The notes: generated by a model from the sequence alone, not told the origin. Positions 7,785 through 17,640 are shown, counted from the stretch's first letter. The stretch is DNA of 64,000 bases from Paenibacillus sp. PL2-23 (GCF_040834005.1 NZ_CP162129.1:1345501-1409500); one strand, 5' to 3'. Program-made: numbers and translations.

Positions 7785-9255
7785 GCTTGAAGAGGGGCAG
7801 CTAGTTGGCGCAACAGGGACATGAGGTGTCGTTATGGAGGCGCCCGAGGTCACTTGGGGCGCGATAGCGACATGAGGTGTGGTTATAGCGGCGAAAGGGC
7901 AGTTAGTTGGCGCAACAGCGACACGAGGTGTCGTTATGAAGGCGGCCGAGGTCACTTGGGGCGCGATAGCGACATGAGGTGTGGCTATAGCAGCGAAAGG
8001 GGGCTAATTATCGCAACAGCGACACGAGGTGTCGTTATGAAGGCGGCCGAGGTCACTTGGGGCGCGATAGCGACATGAGGTGTGGCTATAGCGGTGAAAG
8101 AGCAGCTAGTTGGCTCAATAGCGACATGAGGTGTCGCTATGGAGGCGCCCGAGGTTGCTTGGGGCGCGACAGCGACATGAGGTGTGGCTATAGCGGTGAA
8201 AGAGCAGCTAGTTGGCGCAACAGCGACACGAGGTGTGGCTATGGAGGCGGCCGAGGTCACTTGTGGCGCGATAGCGACATGAGGTGTGGCTATAGAGGCG
8301 AAAGAGCAGCTAGTTGGCGCAACAGCGACACGAGGTGTCGTTATGGTGGTGTCCGAGGTCACTTGGGGCGCAACAGCGACATGAGGTGTGGCTATAGAGG
8401 CGAAAGAGCAGCTAGTTGGCGCAACAGCGACACGAGGTGTCGCTATGGAGGCGCCCGAGGTTGCTTGGGGCGCGACAGCGACATGAGGTGTGGCTATAGC
8501 GGTGAAAGAGCAGCTAGTTGGCGCAACAGCGACACGAGGTGTCGCTATGGAGGCGCCCGTGGTCACTTGGGGCGCAACAGCGACATGAGGTGTGGCTATA
8601 GCGGCGAAAGAGCAGCTAGTTGGCGCAACAGCGACACGAGGTGTCGCTATGGAGGCGCCCGAGGTTGCTTGGGGCGCGACAGCGACATGAGGTGTGGCTA
8701 TAGCGGTGAAAGAGCAGCTAGTTGGCGCAACAGCGACACGAGTGTCGTTATGAAGGCGGCCGAGGTCACTTGGGGTGCGATAGCGACATGAGGTGTGGTT
8801 ATAGCGGCGAAAGGGCAGTTAGTTGGCGCAACAGCGACACGAGGTGTCGTTATGAAGGCGGCCGAGGTCACTTGGGGCGCGATAGCGACATGAGGTGTGG
8901 CTATAGCAGCGAAAGGGGGCTAATTATCGCAACAGCGACACGAGGTGTCGTTATGAAGGCGGCCGAGGTCACTTGGGGCGCGATAGCGACATGAGGTGTG
9001 GTTATAGCGGTGAAAGAGCAGCTAGTTGGCGCAACAGCGACACGAGGTGTCGCTATGGAGGCGCCCGAGGTTGCTTGGGGCGCGACAGCGACATGAGGTG
9101 TGGCTATAGCGGTGAAAGAGCAGCTAGTTGGCGCAACAGCGACACGAGGTGTCGTTATGGAGGCGCTCGAGGTCACTTGGGGCGCGATAGCGACATGAGG
9201 TGTGGTTATAGCGGCGAAAGAGCAGCTAGTTGGCGCAGCAGCGACACGAGGTGTA
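7785..9255. repeat. Tandem array of a 102-bp unit (two 51-bp halves), about 14 copies
   Basis: The anchor GCGACATGAGGTGTGG recurs at 7867, 7969, 8070, 8172, 8274, 8376, 8478, 8580, 8682, 8783, 8885, 8986, 9088 and 9190. The period is 102, with three 101-bp units. Each unit is two diverged 51-bp halves that both begin GCGACAYGAGGTGTSG. Half B contains a hairpin AGCGACA-CGAGG-TGTCGCT. Because 51 and 102 are multiples of three, both strands show long open frames of 17-residue repeats. The three 1-base deletions shift those frames, and no ribosome site or stable start is seen, so I treat the array as non-coding. A block of about two and a half units at 7870-8050 recurs nearly unchanged at 8786-8966, indicating unequal exchange. 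Confidence 0.93.
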
Positions 9256-9371
9256 ATCTCGTAATACTCTCTCGTCAATCATTCCCTATTTTGATAGAAT
9301 AATAACAGGTTCATAGACGCCGATCAGGCGCAGGACACAATAGCCAATAGGCAAAGGAGAGAAATCCCCGC

Positions 9372-10625
9372 ATGAAAAAGCTTGTCGCATTATTCACATC
9401 CCTCATCATGGCGCTCAGCTTCGCTTCGGCTGTCGGCGCAGCGCCGGCAGCACCACCTCTCGAAATCTACGTCAACGACAAGCTTATTACGTTCAAGGAA
9501 GACAAGCCGGTCAAGGAGAACGGCACGACGCTGGTTCCTGTGCGCATGCTTCTGGAGCAGCTGGATTTCGAGCTGGAATGGCATCAGGAAAGTCAGGTTG
9601 CAACCGCAACGAGCGTCAATCCGAGACATCAGCTGGTCATCTCCCTGCAGATCGGGAATGACACGGCTTATGTAAACGGCAAGCCGCAGAAGCTGCTGCT
9701 CGCCCCGAAGAAGATCAACCAGCGCACTTATGTGCCGCTCCGTTTCATTGTCGAGCAAAGCGGCTACCAAATCGATTGGAACGAGCAGCTGAACCGCATC
9801 TCCATCGACACGATTCTGGAGAGCAAGGGCTTCATGTGGAAGGCGGAGAAAAACGGCAATGTTGTATATTTGCTGGGCTCCATTCACGTAGCGAGCGAAG
9901 CGATGTATCCGCTGCGCGACGAATTAAATGAGGCATTCGATACTGCCGATTATTTGGCTGTCGAGGTCAACACCTCGGTAGAGAAGCCTGGTCTGGGGGA
10001 CTATATCGAGGATCTGGCTACATATAAGGACGGCACGACGCTGCGCAATCATGTATCCGCAGAGCTGTATGAAGCGCTGGTCGAGCTCCTGGAGGAGATT
10101 GGCGCTCCCGCGAATGCGCTGGATCATCTTGAGCCTTGGTACGTATCCATGATCGTGGACAGCTTGTCTGCTGAGGACAGCGAATTTGAGGCGGAGCTTG
10201 GCATTGACCTGCATTTTATGAACAAAGCAAAGAAGGCGAACATTCCTATTATGGAGCTGGAGTCGTACGAATCGCAGCTTCAGATGTTTAACGACTTCTC
10301 TGATCGTTTGCAGGAGCAATTTCTGTACGGTTCCTTGTACAAATATTACCAGGAAGAGGATTCTGTAGAGGATCTGTCCGAAATGTGGATCACGGGCGAT
10401 GTGGATGCCTTGACCGATATGGCCGATGAAGTGCAGGCGGACGAGGAGTATTACAACGCGGTGCTGAGGGATCGCAACCTGCTGATGGCTCAGAAGATTA
10501 ACGGCTTCCTGACAGGCTCGAATCCAGCGACGTTCTTCGTCGTTGTGGGTGCGCTCCATATGGTAGGAGAGCATGGTCTTGTCACTCTTCTGGAGGAGAT
10601 GGGGTACACGGTTACACAGGTTTAA
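9372..10625 (+). CDS. Secreted TraB/GumN-type protein with copper-amine-oxidase-like N-terminal domain
   Basis: The 417-residue protein has a cleavable signal peptide (MKKLVALFTSLIMALSFASA, then AxA-type sites near residue 25). Residues ~28-140 are two copies of the stalk domain called copper amine oxidase N-terminal (VKENGTTLVPVRMLLEQL and KKINQRTYVPLRFIVEQSGY), common in Paenibacillus surface proteins. Residues ~150-415 are TraB/GumN (ChaN/Tiki-related), with VYLLGSIHVASEAMYPL and GALHMVGEHGLVTLL carrying the paired GxxH-like motifs of that possibly metalloprotease family. It would act outside the membrane. The substrate is unknown. AAAGGAGAG precedes the ATG. It is monocistronic and ends at a shared terminator. 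Confidence 0.87.
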   Translation: MKKLVALFTSLIMALSFASAVGAAPAAPPLEIYVNDKLITFKEDKPVKENGTTLVPVRMLLEQLDFELEWHQESQVATATSVNPRHQLVISLQIGNDTAYVNGKPQKLLLAPKKINQRTYVPLRFIVEQSGYQIDWNEQLNRISIDTILESKGFMWKAEKNGNVVYLLGSIHVASEAMYPLRDELNEAFDTADYLAVEVNTSVEKPGLGDYIEDLATYKDGTTLRNHVSAELYEALVELLEEIGAPANALDHLEPWYVSMIVDSLSAEDSEFEAELGIDLHFMNKAKKANIPIMELESYESQLQMFNDFSDRLQEQFLYGSLYKYYQEEDSVEDLSEMWITGDVDALTDMADEVQADEEYYNAVLRDRNLLMAQKINGFLTGSNPATFFVVVGALHMVGEHGLVTLLEEMGYTVTQV

Positions 10626-10636
10626 AAATAATAAAG

Positions 10637-10670
10637 CAGGGTCCGGCGGAGGAGGTTCCGCCGGACCCTG
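10637..10670. terminator. Bidirectional terminator between convergent genes
   Basis: A perfect 14-bp stem, CAGGGTCCGGCGGA (10637-10650) with its complement (10657-10670). The left flank is A/T-rich and would give a U-run to minus-strand transcripts; the plus direction lacks a clear U-run but has the same strong stem. Confidence 0.75.
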
Positions 10671-10762
10671 TCTGCTGTTCGGCTGCTTCCAACTTTCCGA
10701 CGCACCCGATCCTATTGTTCTCGGATAGCATCCGAAATGGAATTCGAACGGTTGTTCAGCCG

Positions 10763-12046
10763 TCAGACGAGCTTCTTGATTGTAAAATTTTCGTTCAGCA
10801 CGGTCCAGTTCTGAGGGAAGGGCACGCCAAGCTTCCAATAGCTTACACCGCGAAGCTTATAGGCTTTGACAATATCGAATTTGGCCTGTACGCTGCGAGC
10901 ATCCTCGAACCAGACGACATGCTCTCTTCCTTCCTGGTCATAATAATTATAGTAAGGCGACTGTCCTTCTTCATCATATTGGATGGCCGCGTTGAATTGT
11001 GCCGCTCGTTCAACCGCCGCTTTGGGACTGACGGTGGGAGCCCATCTGCCGCCTTGCACATATGGCAGCGTCCAATCGTAGCCGTACAGCGGCATGCCCA
11101 TCATTATTTTTTCCGGCGGGATGACGGTAATGGCGTAATTGAGCACTTTAACAACCTCGTTGATAGGCGCAACCGCTCTCGGGGGGCCTCCCGACCAGCC
11201 CCATTCGTACGTCATGATGACCACAAAGTCGACGATGCGGCCATGAGCCGCGTAATCATGCGCCTCGTAAAGCGTGCCCGTCTGCTCCGCTGATATTTTG
11301 GGAGCGACGGCAGTGGATACAAGCAGGCCAAGCGGTCGCAGCGTGTTCACCAAGCGTTCCAGGAATCCATTGTAAGCCTCGCGGTCGGCCGGCGGAATAT
11401 ATTCGAAGTCGACGTTCAGGGCCAGGTAGCCCTTCTCTTTCATAACAGCAGCTATATTATTGATCAGACTAGCTTGAACGCCTGAATCGGTTAAGACGGT
11501 ATGGGCGATCTCAGGACTGAATGTGCCATTCTCGAAATTGGTAATGACCATCATCGGGGCAACTCGATGCTCATAGGCGGCTCCAATGACAGGGGAATCG
11601 TCGATTGGCTGCATGCTGCCATTCGGCTGCACACGATAGCTGAAGGGGCTCAGGTACGTCAGGTATGGCCCCGCCTCGTTCACAAGCTCCACACCGCCCG
11701 GCCCGAGCCGTTCCGTATAGGCGTTCACCTCCGTTACCGGCTTGGCTGCGACGGGAATCGTCAGAGTCATGCCGGGGTATATAAGCGCCGGGTTCGTGAG
11801 CCGATTCGCCTCCATGAGCGCTTGAATGGTAACGCCATAGCGTTGTCCAATCTTCCATAACGATTCGCCGGCCCGCACCACGTGGGTTGCTCCTGCCCCG
11901 GACGTCGGAATGATAACGGCTTGCCCAACAACAAGCTGGCTCTGCGCCGTCAGCCCGTTGGCGGCATACAGCTGCTCCAGCGTAACGCCGTATTGCTGCG
12001 ACATCTCCCAGAGCGAATCCCCTCTTTTGACCGTATGGATTTGCAT
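10763..12046 (-). CDS. LysM-GH18 protein (YaaH/SleL-type spore cortex or cell-wall glycosidase)
   Basis: The ~427-residue protein starts at MQIHTVKRGDSLWEM, where AGGAGG lies 8 bases upstream of the ATG at 12046. A 15-residue longer form has no such site. Two LysM repeats (about 1-45 and 50-97, VKRGDSLWEMSQQYGV and VRAGESLWKIGQRYGV) bind peptidoglycan. The rest is a GH18 barrel with YLALNVDFEYIPPADREAYN (the DxDxE-like catalytic stretch), VIMTYEWGWSGGPP and YWKLGVPFPQNW. There is no signal peptide, as in Bacillus YaaH/SleL, which are loaded onto the forming spore and cleave cortex fragments during germination. That role is inferred by homology. The gene converges on the TraB gene. Confidence 0.9.
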   Translation of the reverse strand: MQIHTVKRGDSLWEMSQQYGVTLEQLYAANGLTAQSQLVVGQAVIIPTSGAGATHVVRAGESLWKIGQRYGVTIQALMEANRLTNPALIYPGMTLTIPVAAKPVTEVNAYTERLGPGGVELVNEAGPYLTYLSPFSYRVQPNGSMQPIDDSPVIGAAYEHRVAPMMVITNFENGTFSPEIAHTVLTDSGVQASLINNIAAVMKEKGYLALNVDFEYIPPADREAYNGFLERLVNTLRPLGLLVSTAVAPKISAEQTGTLYEAHDYAAHGRIVDFVVIMTYEWGWSGGPPRAVAPINEVVKVLNYAITVIPPEKIMMGMPLYGYDWTLPYVQGGRWAPTVSPKAAVERAAQFNAAIQYDEEGQSPYYNYYDQEGREHVVWFEDARSVQAKFDIVKAYKLRGVSYWKLGVPFPQNWTVLNENFTIKKLV

Positions 12047-12091
12047 GATGTCATCCTCCTCGCATGAATGTGTCAACCGTACCATCTTCAA

Positions 12092-12235
12092 CAGGCTCTA
12101 TAATCATCTATATTCAGAGGGCTTGTTCTATAGTCTCAACATGGAATTCCACAATGAGGGGCAAGCTATCCAGAATGAAGGGGAATAATAGCGGCGGATT
12201 AAGGTCAGCCATGAGGTGTGTGGATATTTGGGCTA
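12092..12235. other. Intergenic stretch upstream of the purine operon
   Basis: This lies between the divergent LysM-GH18 gene and the purine regulatory region. It should hold the minus-strand promoter. I see no gene or clear repeat here. Confidence 0.4.
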
Positions 12236-12279
12236 AAAAACGAACTTTAATATATGAACCTCTATTAATGTTCGTATTT
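12236..12279. promoter_or_regulatory. PurR operator: two inverted PurBoxes
   Basis: AAAAACGAACTTT (12236-12248) and the inverted partner around TTCG at 12271-12274 (reverse strand AAATACGAACATT) both carry the CGAAC core and A/T flanks of the Bacillus PurBox. They are separated by about 18 bases and lie immediately before the -35 element. PurR with PRPP as inducer would repress transcription from here. Confidence 0.75.
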
Positions 12280-12281
12280 CA

Positions 12282-12310
12282 TTGACAGTGTGGAGTGGAT
12301 TGGATAAACT
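12282..12310 (+). promoter_or_regulatory. Promoter of the purine operon
   Basis: Consensus TTGACA (12282-12287), a 17-base spacer and TAAACT (12305-12310). It sits between the PurBoxes and the riboswitch. Confidence 0.85.
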
Positions 12311-12349
12311 AGAGTAGGTTTGAGGCGGCAGGTGCCGCTTGAAGCAGCA

Positions 12350-12417
12350 ATCTCGTATAAATTCGGGACAGGCCCGAACGTTTCTACCCGGAAACCTTAA
12401 TTTCTGGACTACGAGCT
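12350..12417 (+). promoter_or_regulatory. Purine (guanine-class) riboswitch aptamer
   Basis: The purine aptamer is clear. P1 is CTCGT (12352-12356) with ACGAG (12411-12415). P2 is TTCGGG/CCCGAA around 12362-12378. The conserved joining sequence GTTTCTACC is followed by P3 CCGGAAA/TTTCTGG. The closing GGACTACGAG has the C that selects guanine rather than the U of adenine switches. Bound guanine or hypoxanthine should promote termination ahead of purE. Confidence 0.95.
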
Positions 12418-12580
12418 TGATGAATCGGTTAACGTTGATCGTAGCTGAATCCGGCCATATCCATTAGGTTGCTCTCATCGGAGCAGCCTTCTGCTGTCTA
12501 TGGCGGGCGGCCTTGAGACAACTTCCGATTGCATCATGGAATAAACCGTTATGGCGCTGACAGGCGCCGCAGGTTTTCTC

Positions 12581-12627
12581 GGGGTCCTGGGCACATCGGA
12601 ACGTAATGCCGCGGGACCTCTTTTTTT
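12581..12627 (+). terminator. Attenuator terminator of the purine leader
   Basis: An outer stem GGGGTCC (12581-12587) with GGACCTC (12614-12620) and an inner GGCA/TGCC are followed by seven T, 50 bases before purE. It is separated from the aptamer by about 165 bases, longer than usual. A weaker hairpin GGTTGCTC/GAGCAGCC (12467-12488) lies between, and the antiterminator pairing is not obvious. Confidence 0.75.
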
Positions 12628-12678
12628 CATAGGCGATTATACAAGTCAACATTCCACAATAGAAAGAGGTAAAAGCAC

Positions 12679-13164
12679 ATGTCTGCGATGGTAGGCGTCA
12701 TTATGGGCAGCAAGTCAGATTGGGAAACGATGAAATTGGCCTGCGACGTGCTGGAGGAGCTCAGCATCCCTTACGAGAAAAAGGTAGTGTCGGCGCATCG
12801 TACGCCGGATCTCATGTTCGAATACGCGGAAACGGCGGCTCAGCGCGGACTTAAGGTTATTATCGCGGGAGCGGGCGGGGCTGCTCATTTGCCCGGCATG
12901 GTCGCAGCGAAGACGGCTCTGCCGGTTATTGGCGTTCCGGTCAAATCGTCGAATTTGAATGGACTGGACTCCCTGCTCTCCATCGTGCAGATGCCGGGCG
13001 GTATCCCGGTTGCGACTGTCGCGATCGGCAATGCGGGCGGCACGAATGCCGGCTTGCTGGCCGCTCAGATACTGGGCGCCTTCGATCCGGAGGTGCAAGC
13101 CCGTGTGGAAGCGCGGCGCGAGAGAGTGAAGCGTGAAGTGCTGGAAAGCAGTGAGACGTTATGA
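12679..13164 (+). CDS. purE: N5-carboxyaminoimidazole ribonucleotide mutase
   Basis: The protein has 161 residues. It is class I PurE with the signature [42 protein letters not shown] and the C-terminal [10 protein letters not shown]. It moves the carboxyl group of N5-CAIR to give CAIR in the cytosol and works as an octamer with PurK upstream in flux. AGAAAGAGGT precedes the ATG. It is the first gene of the operon. The stop is overlapped by purK (ATGA). Confidence 0.97.
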   Translation: MSAMVGVIMGSKSDWETMKLACDVLEELSIPYEKKVVSAHRTPDLMFEYAETAAQRGLKVIIAGAGGAAHLPGMVAAKTALPVIGVPVKSSNLNGLDSLLSIVQMPGGIPVATVAIGNAGGTNAGLLAAQILGAFDPEVQARVEARRERVKREVLESSETL

Positions 13165-14345
13165 TCGAGGGCAAGAACGGTTCTGTGACAACAATCCTGC
13201 CAGGCGCGAGGATCGGCATTCTCGGCGGCGGCCAGCTGGGGCGTATGCTCGCGAACGCGGGCAGCGCCATGGGCTATCGATTCGTTACGCTGGAGCCTAC
13301 GCCGGATTCTCCGATGGGCCAGGTGTCGGAGCAGATTGTGGCGGCTTATGACGATCGGGAAGCGGCGCGCCAGCTGGCGGAGCGTTCAGATGTCATTACG
13401 TATGAGTTCGAGAATGTGAACGCCGAGGTCGCCGCGATGCTGATGTCGGAGTCCTATGTTCCGCAAGGAAGCGAGCTTCTATACACGACGCAGCATCGGC
13501 TTCGCGAGAAACGGGCGATCGAGGCGGCTGGCGTGAAGGTAGCGCCTTACGCGGAGATTAGCAGCGAGGACGAGCTGCTGGAGGCGGTGCGACGCTTCGG
13601 GACGCCGTGCGTGCTGAAGACCGCGACCGGCGGCTACGACGGCAAGGGCCAATGGGTCATCCGCGACGAGGCCGAGGTGCCGAGCGCATTCGCCGAGCTG
13701 TCCAAGGCGCGGACGCAGCTTGTGCTTGAGCAATTCATCGACTTTGCGATGGAAATTTCGGTCATTGCGGCGAGAAGCACGACGGGTGAAATAAAAGCGT
13801 TCCCTCCTGCGGAAAATATTCACAATGAGAACATCCTGCATCTGTCGATTGTACCGGCAAGGACGCAGGAAGCCGTGCTTCGGGAAGCGGAGCGCCTGGC
13901 GGTCCGCATCGCGGAAGGGCTTGGCGTTGTGGGACTGATCGCGGTAGAGATATTCGTGACGCGGGACGGCGAGCTGTTCGTCAACGAGCTTGCGCCTAGG
14001 CCCCATAACAGCGGGCACTACACGATGGAGGCCTGCAGAACGTCGCAATTCGAGCAGCATGTCCGGGCGATATGCGGCCTGCCTCTTGGCGATACGGGGC
14101 TGCTGACGCCTGTCGTGATGGTCAATGTGCTGGGGCAGCATGTGGAGCCGGTGCTTGCGAGGACGGCAGTGGCGGATGAGGCGGCCAAGCGGCTGGGCGT
14201 CGCGCCGAAGCTGCATTTGTACGGAAAGAAGGACGCTGTGTTCAAACGGAAGATGGGGCATGTGAACGTGCTTGCGCCGAACGTAGAGGCAGCGCTTGAT
14301 TGGATAAATGAAACTAAGATTTGGAAGGTGGAGGGCACATGCTAG
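13161..14345 (+). CDS. purK: N5-carboxyaminoimidazole ribonucleotide synthase (ATP-grasp)
   Basis: The 394-residue ATP-grasp enzyme has [20 protein letters not shown] at the N-terminus, [17 protein letters not shown] (ATP loop) and [20 protein letters not shown] (metal and substrate site). It uses ATP and bicarbonate to carboxylate AIR, feeding PurE. The start overlaps the purE stop. Its end overlaps the purB start by seven bases, so purE, purK and purB are translationally linked. Confidence 0.97.
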   Translation: MIEGKNGSVTTILPGARIGILGGGQLGRMLANAGSAMGYRFVTLEPTPDSPMGQVSEQIVAAYDDREAARQLAERSDVITYEFENVNAEVAAMLMSESYVPQGSELLYTTQHRLREKRAIEAAGVKVAPYAEISSEDELLEAVRRFGTPCVLKTATGGYDGKGQWVIRDEAEVPSAFAELSKARTQLVLEQFIDFAMEISVIAARSTTGEIKAFPPAENIHNENILHLSIVPARTQEAVLREAERLAVRIAEGLGVVGLIAVEIFVTRDGELFVNELAPRPHNSGHYTMEACRTSQFEQHVRAICGLPLGDTGLLTPVVMVNVLGQHVEPVLARTAVADEAAKRLGVAPKLHLYGKKDAVFKRKMGHVNVLAPNVEAALDWINETKIWKVEGTC

Positions 14346-15634
14346 ATCGTTACAGCAGACCGGAAATGAGGGCCATCTGGACCGAGGAGAACAAATTCAA
14401 GGCTTGGCTGGAGGTTGAGCTTTGCGCATGCGAGGCTTGGGCAGAGCTTGGCGTTATTCCGAAGGAGGATGTGGAGGCGCTGCGCAAATCCGCCAGCTTC
14501 GATATCGACCGCATCTACGAGATCGAGCTGGAGACTCGCCACGATGTCATCGCGTTCACACGCGCAGTATCGGAGACGGTTGGTCCTGAGCGCAAATGGG
14601 TGCACTACGGCCTGACGTCGACAGACGTCGTTGACACGGCGCTGGGCTACCTGCTTCGCCAAGCGAACGACATTCTGCTGCAGGACATTGAACGCTTCAT
14701 TGCAATCCTGCGCGAGAAAGCCATCCAATACAAGGATACTCCGATGATGGGGCGCACGCATGGCGTACATGCGGAGCCGACGACGTTCGGCCTTAAGATG
14801 GCGCTCTGGTATGAAGAGATGAAGCGTAACCTGGAGCGGTTCAAGCATGCGGCGAATGGCGTGCAATTCGGCAAAATGTCCGGCGCTGTCGGCACATACG
14901 CCAACATCGACCCGTTCGTTGAGACGTTTGTATGCGAGAAGCTTGGCATTACAGCCGCTCCAATCTCGACGCAGACGCTGCAGCGCGACCGCCATGCGGA
15001 ATATATGGGCGTGCTGGCGCTGATCGCTACGTCGCTCGACAAATTCGCCACGGAAATCCGCGCTCTGCAGAAGAGCGAATTCCGCGAGGTGGAGGAGCCG
15101 TTCGCGAAGGGCCAGAAGGGCTCGTCCGCGATGCCGCACAAGCGCAACCCGATCGGCTGCGAGAATATGTCCGGCTTGTCCCGCGTCATTCGCGGCCATA
15201 TGCTGACGGCTTACGAGAACGTGCCGCTGTGGCATGAGCGCGACATCAGCCATTCCTCGGCTGAGCGCGTCATTCTGCCGGATTCGACGATGCTGCTGAA
15301 CTATATGCTGAACCGTCTTGGCAACATCATCAATAATTTGACCGTCTTCCCGGAAAATATGAAGCGCAACATGAGCGCGACATACGGCGTGCCGTTCTCC
15401 GGCCGCGTTATGACGAAGCTCATCGACAAGGGCTTCAGCCGCGAGCAGGCTTACGACACCGTTCAGCCGCGCGCGATGCAGGCATGGGAGACGCAGCGTC
15501 AATTCCGCTCCATCGTGGAGGAGACTACGGAGATTACGTCCGTGCTGTCGCCTGAGGAGATTGACGATTGCTTCAACCCGGCATGGCATCTGAAGCATGT
15601 CGATACGATATTTACGCGTCTTGGCTTGAACTAG
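14339..15634 (+). CDS. purB: Adenylosuccinate lyase
   Basis: The 431-residue protein starts at [14 protein letters not shown], with GGAGGG just upstream inside purK. The fumarase/aspartase fold is shown by [30 protein letters not shown] and the superfamily signature [17 protein letters not shown] (mobile loop with the catalytic Ser). It cleaves fumarate from SAICAR and from adenylosuccinate, serving both the IMP and the AMP branches. Confidence 0.97.
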   Translation: MLDRYSRPEMRAIWTEENKFKAWLEVELCACEAWAELGVIPKEDVEALRKSASFDIDRIYEIELETRHDVIAFTRAVSETVGPERKWVHYGLTSTDVVDTALGYLLRQANDILLQDIERFIAILREKAIQYKDTPMMGRTHGVHAEPTTFGLKMALWYEEMKRNLERFKHAANGVQFGKMSGAVGTYANIDPFVETFVCEKLGITAAPISTQTLQRDRHAEYMGVLALIATSLDKFATEIRALQKSEFREVEEPFAKGQKGSSAMPHKRNPIGCENMSGLSRVIRGHMLTAYENVPLWHERDISHSSAERVILPDSTMLLNYMLNRLGNIINNLTVFPENMKRNMSATYGVPFSGRVMTKLIDKGFSREQAYDTVQPRAMQAWETQRQFRSIVEETTEITSVLSPEEIDDCFNPAWHLKHVDTIFTRLGLN

Positions 15635-15640
15635 GAAGAA

Positions 15641-15736
15641 GCATATGCTTTCGTAGCGGTTTTGTTCCACTACGCTACACAAAACTAAGCATATGCTTTC
15701 GTAGCGGTTTTGTTCCACTTCGCTACACAAAACTTT
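15641..15736. repeat. Two tandem 48-bp repeats between purB and purC
   Basis: Two nearly identical 48-base copies (15641-15688 and 15689-15736, one mismatch plus the end) contain the palindrome GCATATGC and a GTAGCG/CGCTAC hairpin. They fill the gap between purB and the purC ribosome site. Confidence 0.9.
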
Positions 15737-15747
15737 AGGAGGAACTC

Positions 15748-16647
15748 ATGGGAGCTCAGTTGACGGCTATATCTACAGCGGCGGACTATGTGAAGGCGCC
15801 GCTCGTATACAAAGGGAAGGTACGCGAGCTGTACGATCTTGGCGAGCACTTCCTGATCGTGGTGACGGACCGGATCTCCGCGTTCGACTATGTGCTGGAC
15901 CCGGCTGTGCCTGACAAGGGCAATGTGCTGAACCGCCTGTCCGCCTTCTGGTTCGAGGTGACGAAGGAGCTTCAGGAGAACCATGTTGTGCACTCCGACG
16001 TGGAGCTGCTGGGGGAGCTTGTAACGGAGCCGGAGCTTCTGCGCAATCGGATCATGGTTACGCGCAAGGCGGAGCGCATCGACATCGAATGCGTCGTGCG
16101 CGGCTACATTACGGGCGGCGGCTGGCGGCAATACGAGAAGACGGGGGCGATCAACGGTATTGCGCTGCCGGAGGGCCTTCGCAAAAATGAGCAGTTCCCA
16201 GAGCCGATCTTTACGCCGGCTGCCAAGAACGACGTCGGGCACGACGAGGATATATCGTTCGAGCGCATGTGTGAGCTGGTCGGCGCGGAGCTGGCGGCCG
16301 AGCTTCGAGACCGCAGCCTGGAGCTGTACCGCTTCGCTCACGCCTATTGCAAGGAGCGCGGCATCATTCTCGCGGACTGCAAGTTCGAATTCGGACTGAT
16401 CGACGGCAAGGTCATCCTGATCGACGAGATCTTCACGCCGGACTCCTCGCGCTTCTGGTCCGAAGGCAATTACGCCTTCGACGTGGAGATCGACAGCATG
16501 GACAAGGAGCCGGTGCGCACGTACTTGCTTGGCTCCGACTGGGATCGCGACAGCCATCCCGACCCGCTGCCGGAGCTGGTGGTGCAGGCGACGACAGCGC
16601 GCTACCGCGAGATTTACCGGCGCTTGACCGGCCTTGAGCTGAGCTAG
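15748..16647 (+). CDS. purC: Phosphoribosylaminoimidazole-succinocarboxamide synthase
   Basis: The 299-residue SAICAR synthetase has VYKGKVRELYDLGEHFLIVVTD (ATP loop), DRISAFDYVLDPAVPDKG, IECVVRGYITGGGW and the signature DCKFEFGLIDGKVILIDEI. It couples aspartate to CAIR with ATP. Its size matches the longer eukaryote-like form rather than the ~240-residue Bacillus form. TTAGGAGGAACTC precedes the ATG. Confidence 0.96.
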   Translation: MGAQLTAISTAADYVKAPLVYKGKVRELYDLGEHFLIVVTDRISAFDYVLDPAVPDKGNVLNRLSAFWFEVTKELQENHVVHSDVELLGELVTEPELLRNRIMVTRKAERIDIECVVRGYITGGGWRQYEKTGAINGIALPEGLRKNEQFPEPIFTPAAKNDVGHDEDISFERMCELVGAELAAELRDRSLELYRFAHAYCKERGIILADCKFEFGLIDGKVILIDEIFTPDSSRFWSEGNYAFDVEIDSMDKEPVRTYLLGSDWDRDSHPDPLPELVVQATTARYREIYRRLTGLELS

Positions 16648-16698
16648 CCCTATTTGAAATAAACCATCCAAAATTCAACCATATATCAGGAGGCTATT

Positions 16699-16941
16699 AT
16701 GAAGGCAACCGTCTACGTCACGATCAAGGAAAACGTATTGGATCCGCAAGGTACAGCAGTGCAAGGCGCGCTTCATTCCATGGGGTTCGCGGAAGTGGGC
16801 AAGGTGCGCATCGGCAAGTACCTTGAGGTGGAGCTCGACACGAACGACCGCGCGGAAGCGGAAGCTCGTCTGAAGGTTATGTGCGAGAAGCTGCTGGCGA
16901 ACACGGTCGTTGAAGATTACCGCTTTGAGCTGGAGGGATAA
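16699..16941 (+). CDS. purS: Phosphoribosylformylglycinamidine synthase subunit PurS
   Basis: The 80-residue protein is a full-length PurS (VYVTIKENVLDPQGTAVQGAL, IGKYLEVELD). It bridges PurQ and PurL in the three-part FGAM synthase of Gram-positive bacteria. AGGAGGC lies before the ATG. purQ starts four bases after the stop. Confidence 0.96.
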   Translation: MKATVYVTIKENVLDPQGTAVQGALHSMGFAEVGKVRIGKYLEVELDTNDRAEAEARLKVMCEKLLANTVVEDYRFELEG

Positions 16942-16944
16942 GAG

Positions 16945-17640
16945 ATGAAGTTTGCTGTACTCGTATTTCCAGGCTCCAACTGCGACATCGACTGCTACAA
17001 GGCGGTAGAGTCCACGATCGGCCAGAAGGTTGATTACGTGTGGCATACCGCAACGGATCTGTCCGCATACGACGCCATCCTGGTGCCGGGCGGCTTCTCC
17101 TACGGCGACTATCTGCGCTGCGGCGCAATCGCTCAATTCGCGAACGTGATGAACGAAGTGAAAAAAGCGGCCGAGCAAGGCAAGTTCATTCTCGGCATCT
17201 GCAACGGCTTCCAGATCCTGACGGAGGCGGGCCTCCTGCCTGGCGCCTTGATCCGCAACACGGAGCTCAAGTTCCGCTGCCACGCGCAGCCTCTTGAAGT
17301 GGTGAACAACAATACGGCCTTCACGAACCAATACTCGCAAGGCGAGATTATCGATATTCCGATCGCCCATGGCGAAGGCAACTACTTCTGCGATGACGCC
17401 ACACTGGCCGAGCTGAAGGCGAACAATCAGATCGTGTTCCGCTACGCGGGCGACACGAACCCGAACGGCTCCGTGGAGAATATCGCGGGCATCAGCAACA
17501 AAGCGGGCAACGTGGTGGGCATGATGCCGCATCCGGAGCGCGCGGTGAGCCAGCTGCTTGGCTCGGAAGACGGCACACGCATGTTCACATCGATTTTGAA
17601 TGCATGGAGGGAACAACATGGCGCAGCAGTTAACGGCTAA
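16945..17640 (+). CDS. purQ: Phosphoribosylformylglycinamidine synthase, glutaminase subunit PurQ
   Basis: The 231-residue class I glutamine amidotransferase has [16 protein letters not shown], the nucleophile Cys in [12 protein letters not shown], and the His-Glu pair in [10 protein letters not shown] near the C-terminus. It releases ammonia from glutamine for PurL. Its 3' end overlaps the purL start by 23 bases. Confidence 0.97.
   Translation: MKFAVLVFPGSNCDIDCYKAVESTIGQKVDYVWHTATDLSAYDAILVPGGFSYGDYLRCGAIAQFANVMNEVKKAAEQGKFILGICNGFQILTEAGLLPGALIRNTELKFRCHAQPLEVVNNNTAFTNQYSQGEIIDIPIAHGEGNYFCDDATLAELKANNQIVFRYAGDTNPNGSVENIAGISNKAGNVVGMMPHPERAVSQLLGSEDGTRMFTSILNAWREQHGAAVNG

Noticed and set aside
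8057..8791. Repeat proteins from either strand of the 102-bp array
   Set aside because: Openness follows from a period divisible by three. One-base deletions shift the frames between units, and no start region with a ribosome site is present.
7785..9255. CRISPR array
   Set aside because: The repeats are contiguous without unique spacers, units are 51/102 bp, and there are no cas genes.
12464..12652. 62-residue Cys-containing minus-strand frame in the purine leader
   Set aside because: It overlaps the riboswitch expression platform and has no ribosome site. The Cys spacing is not a convincing domain.
14342..15730. 462-codon open frame antisense to purB
   Set aside because: It mirrors a clear purB gene and runs into the 48-bp repeats. 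It has no signal of its own.
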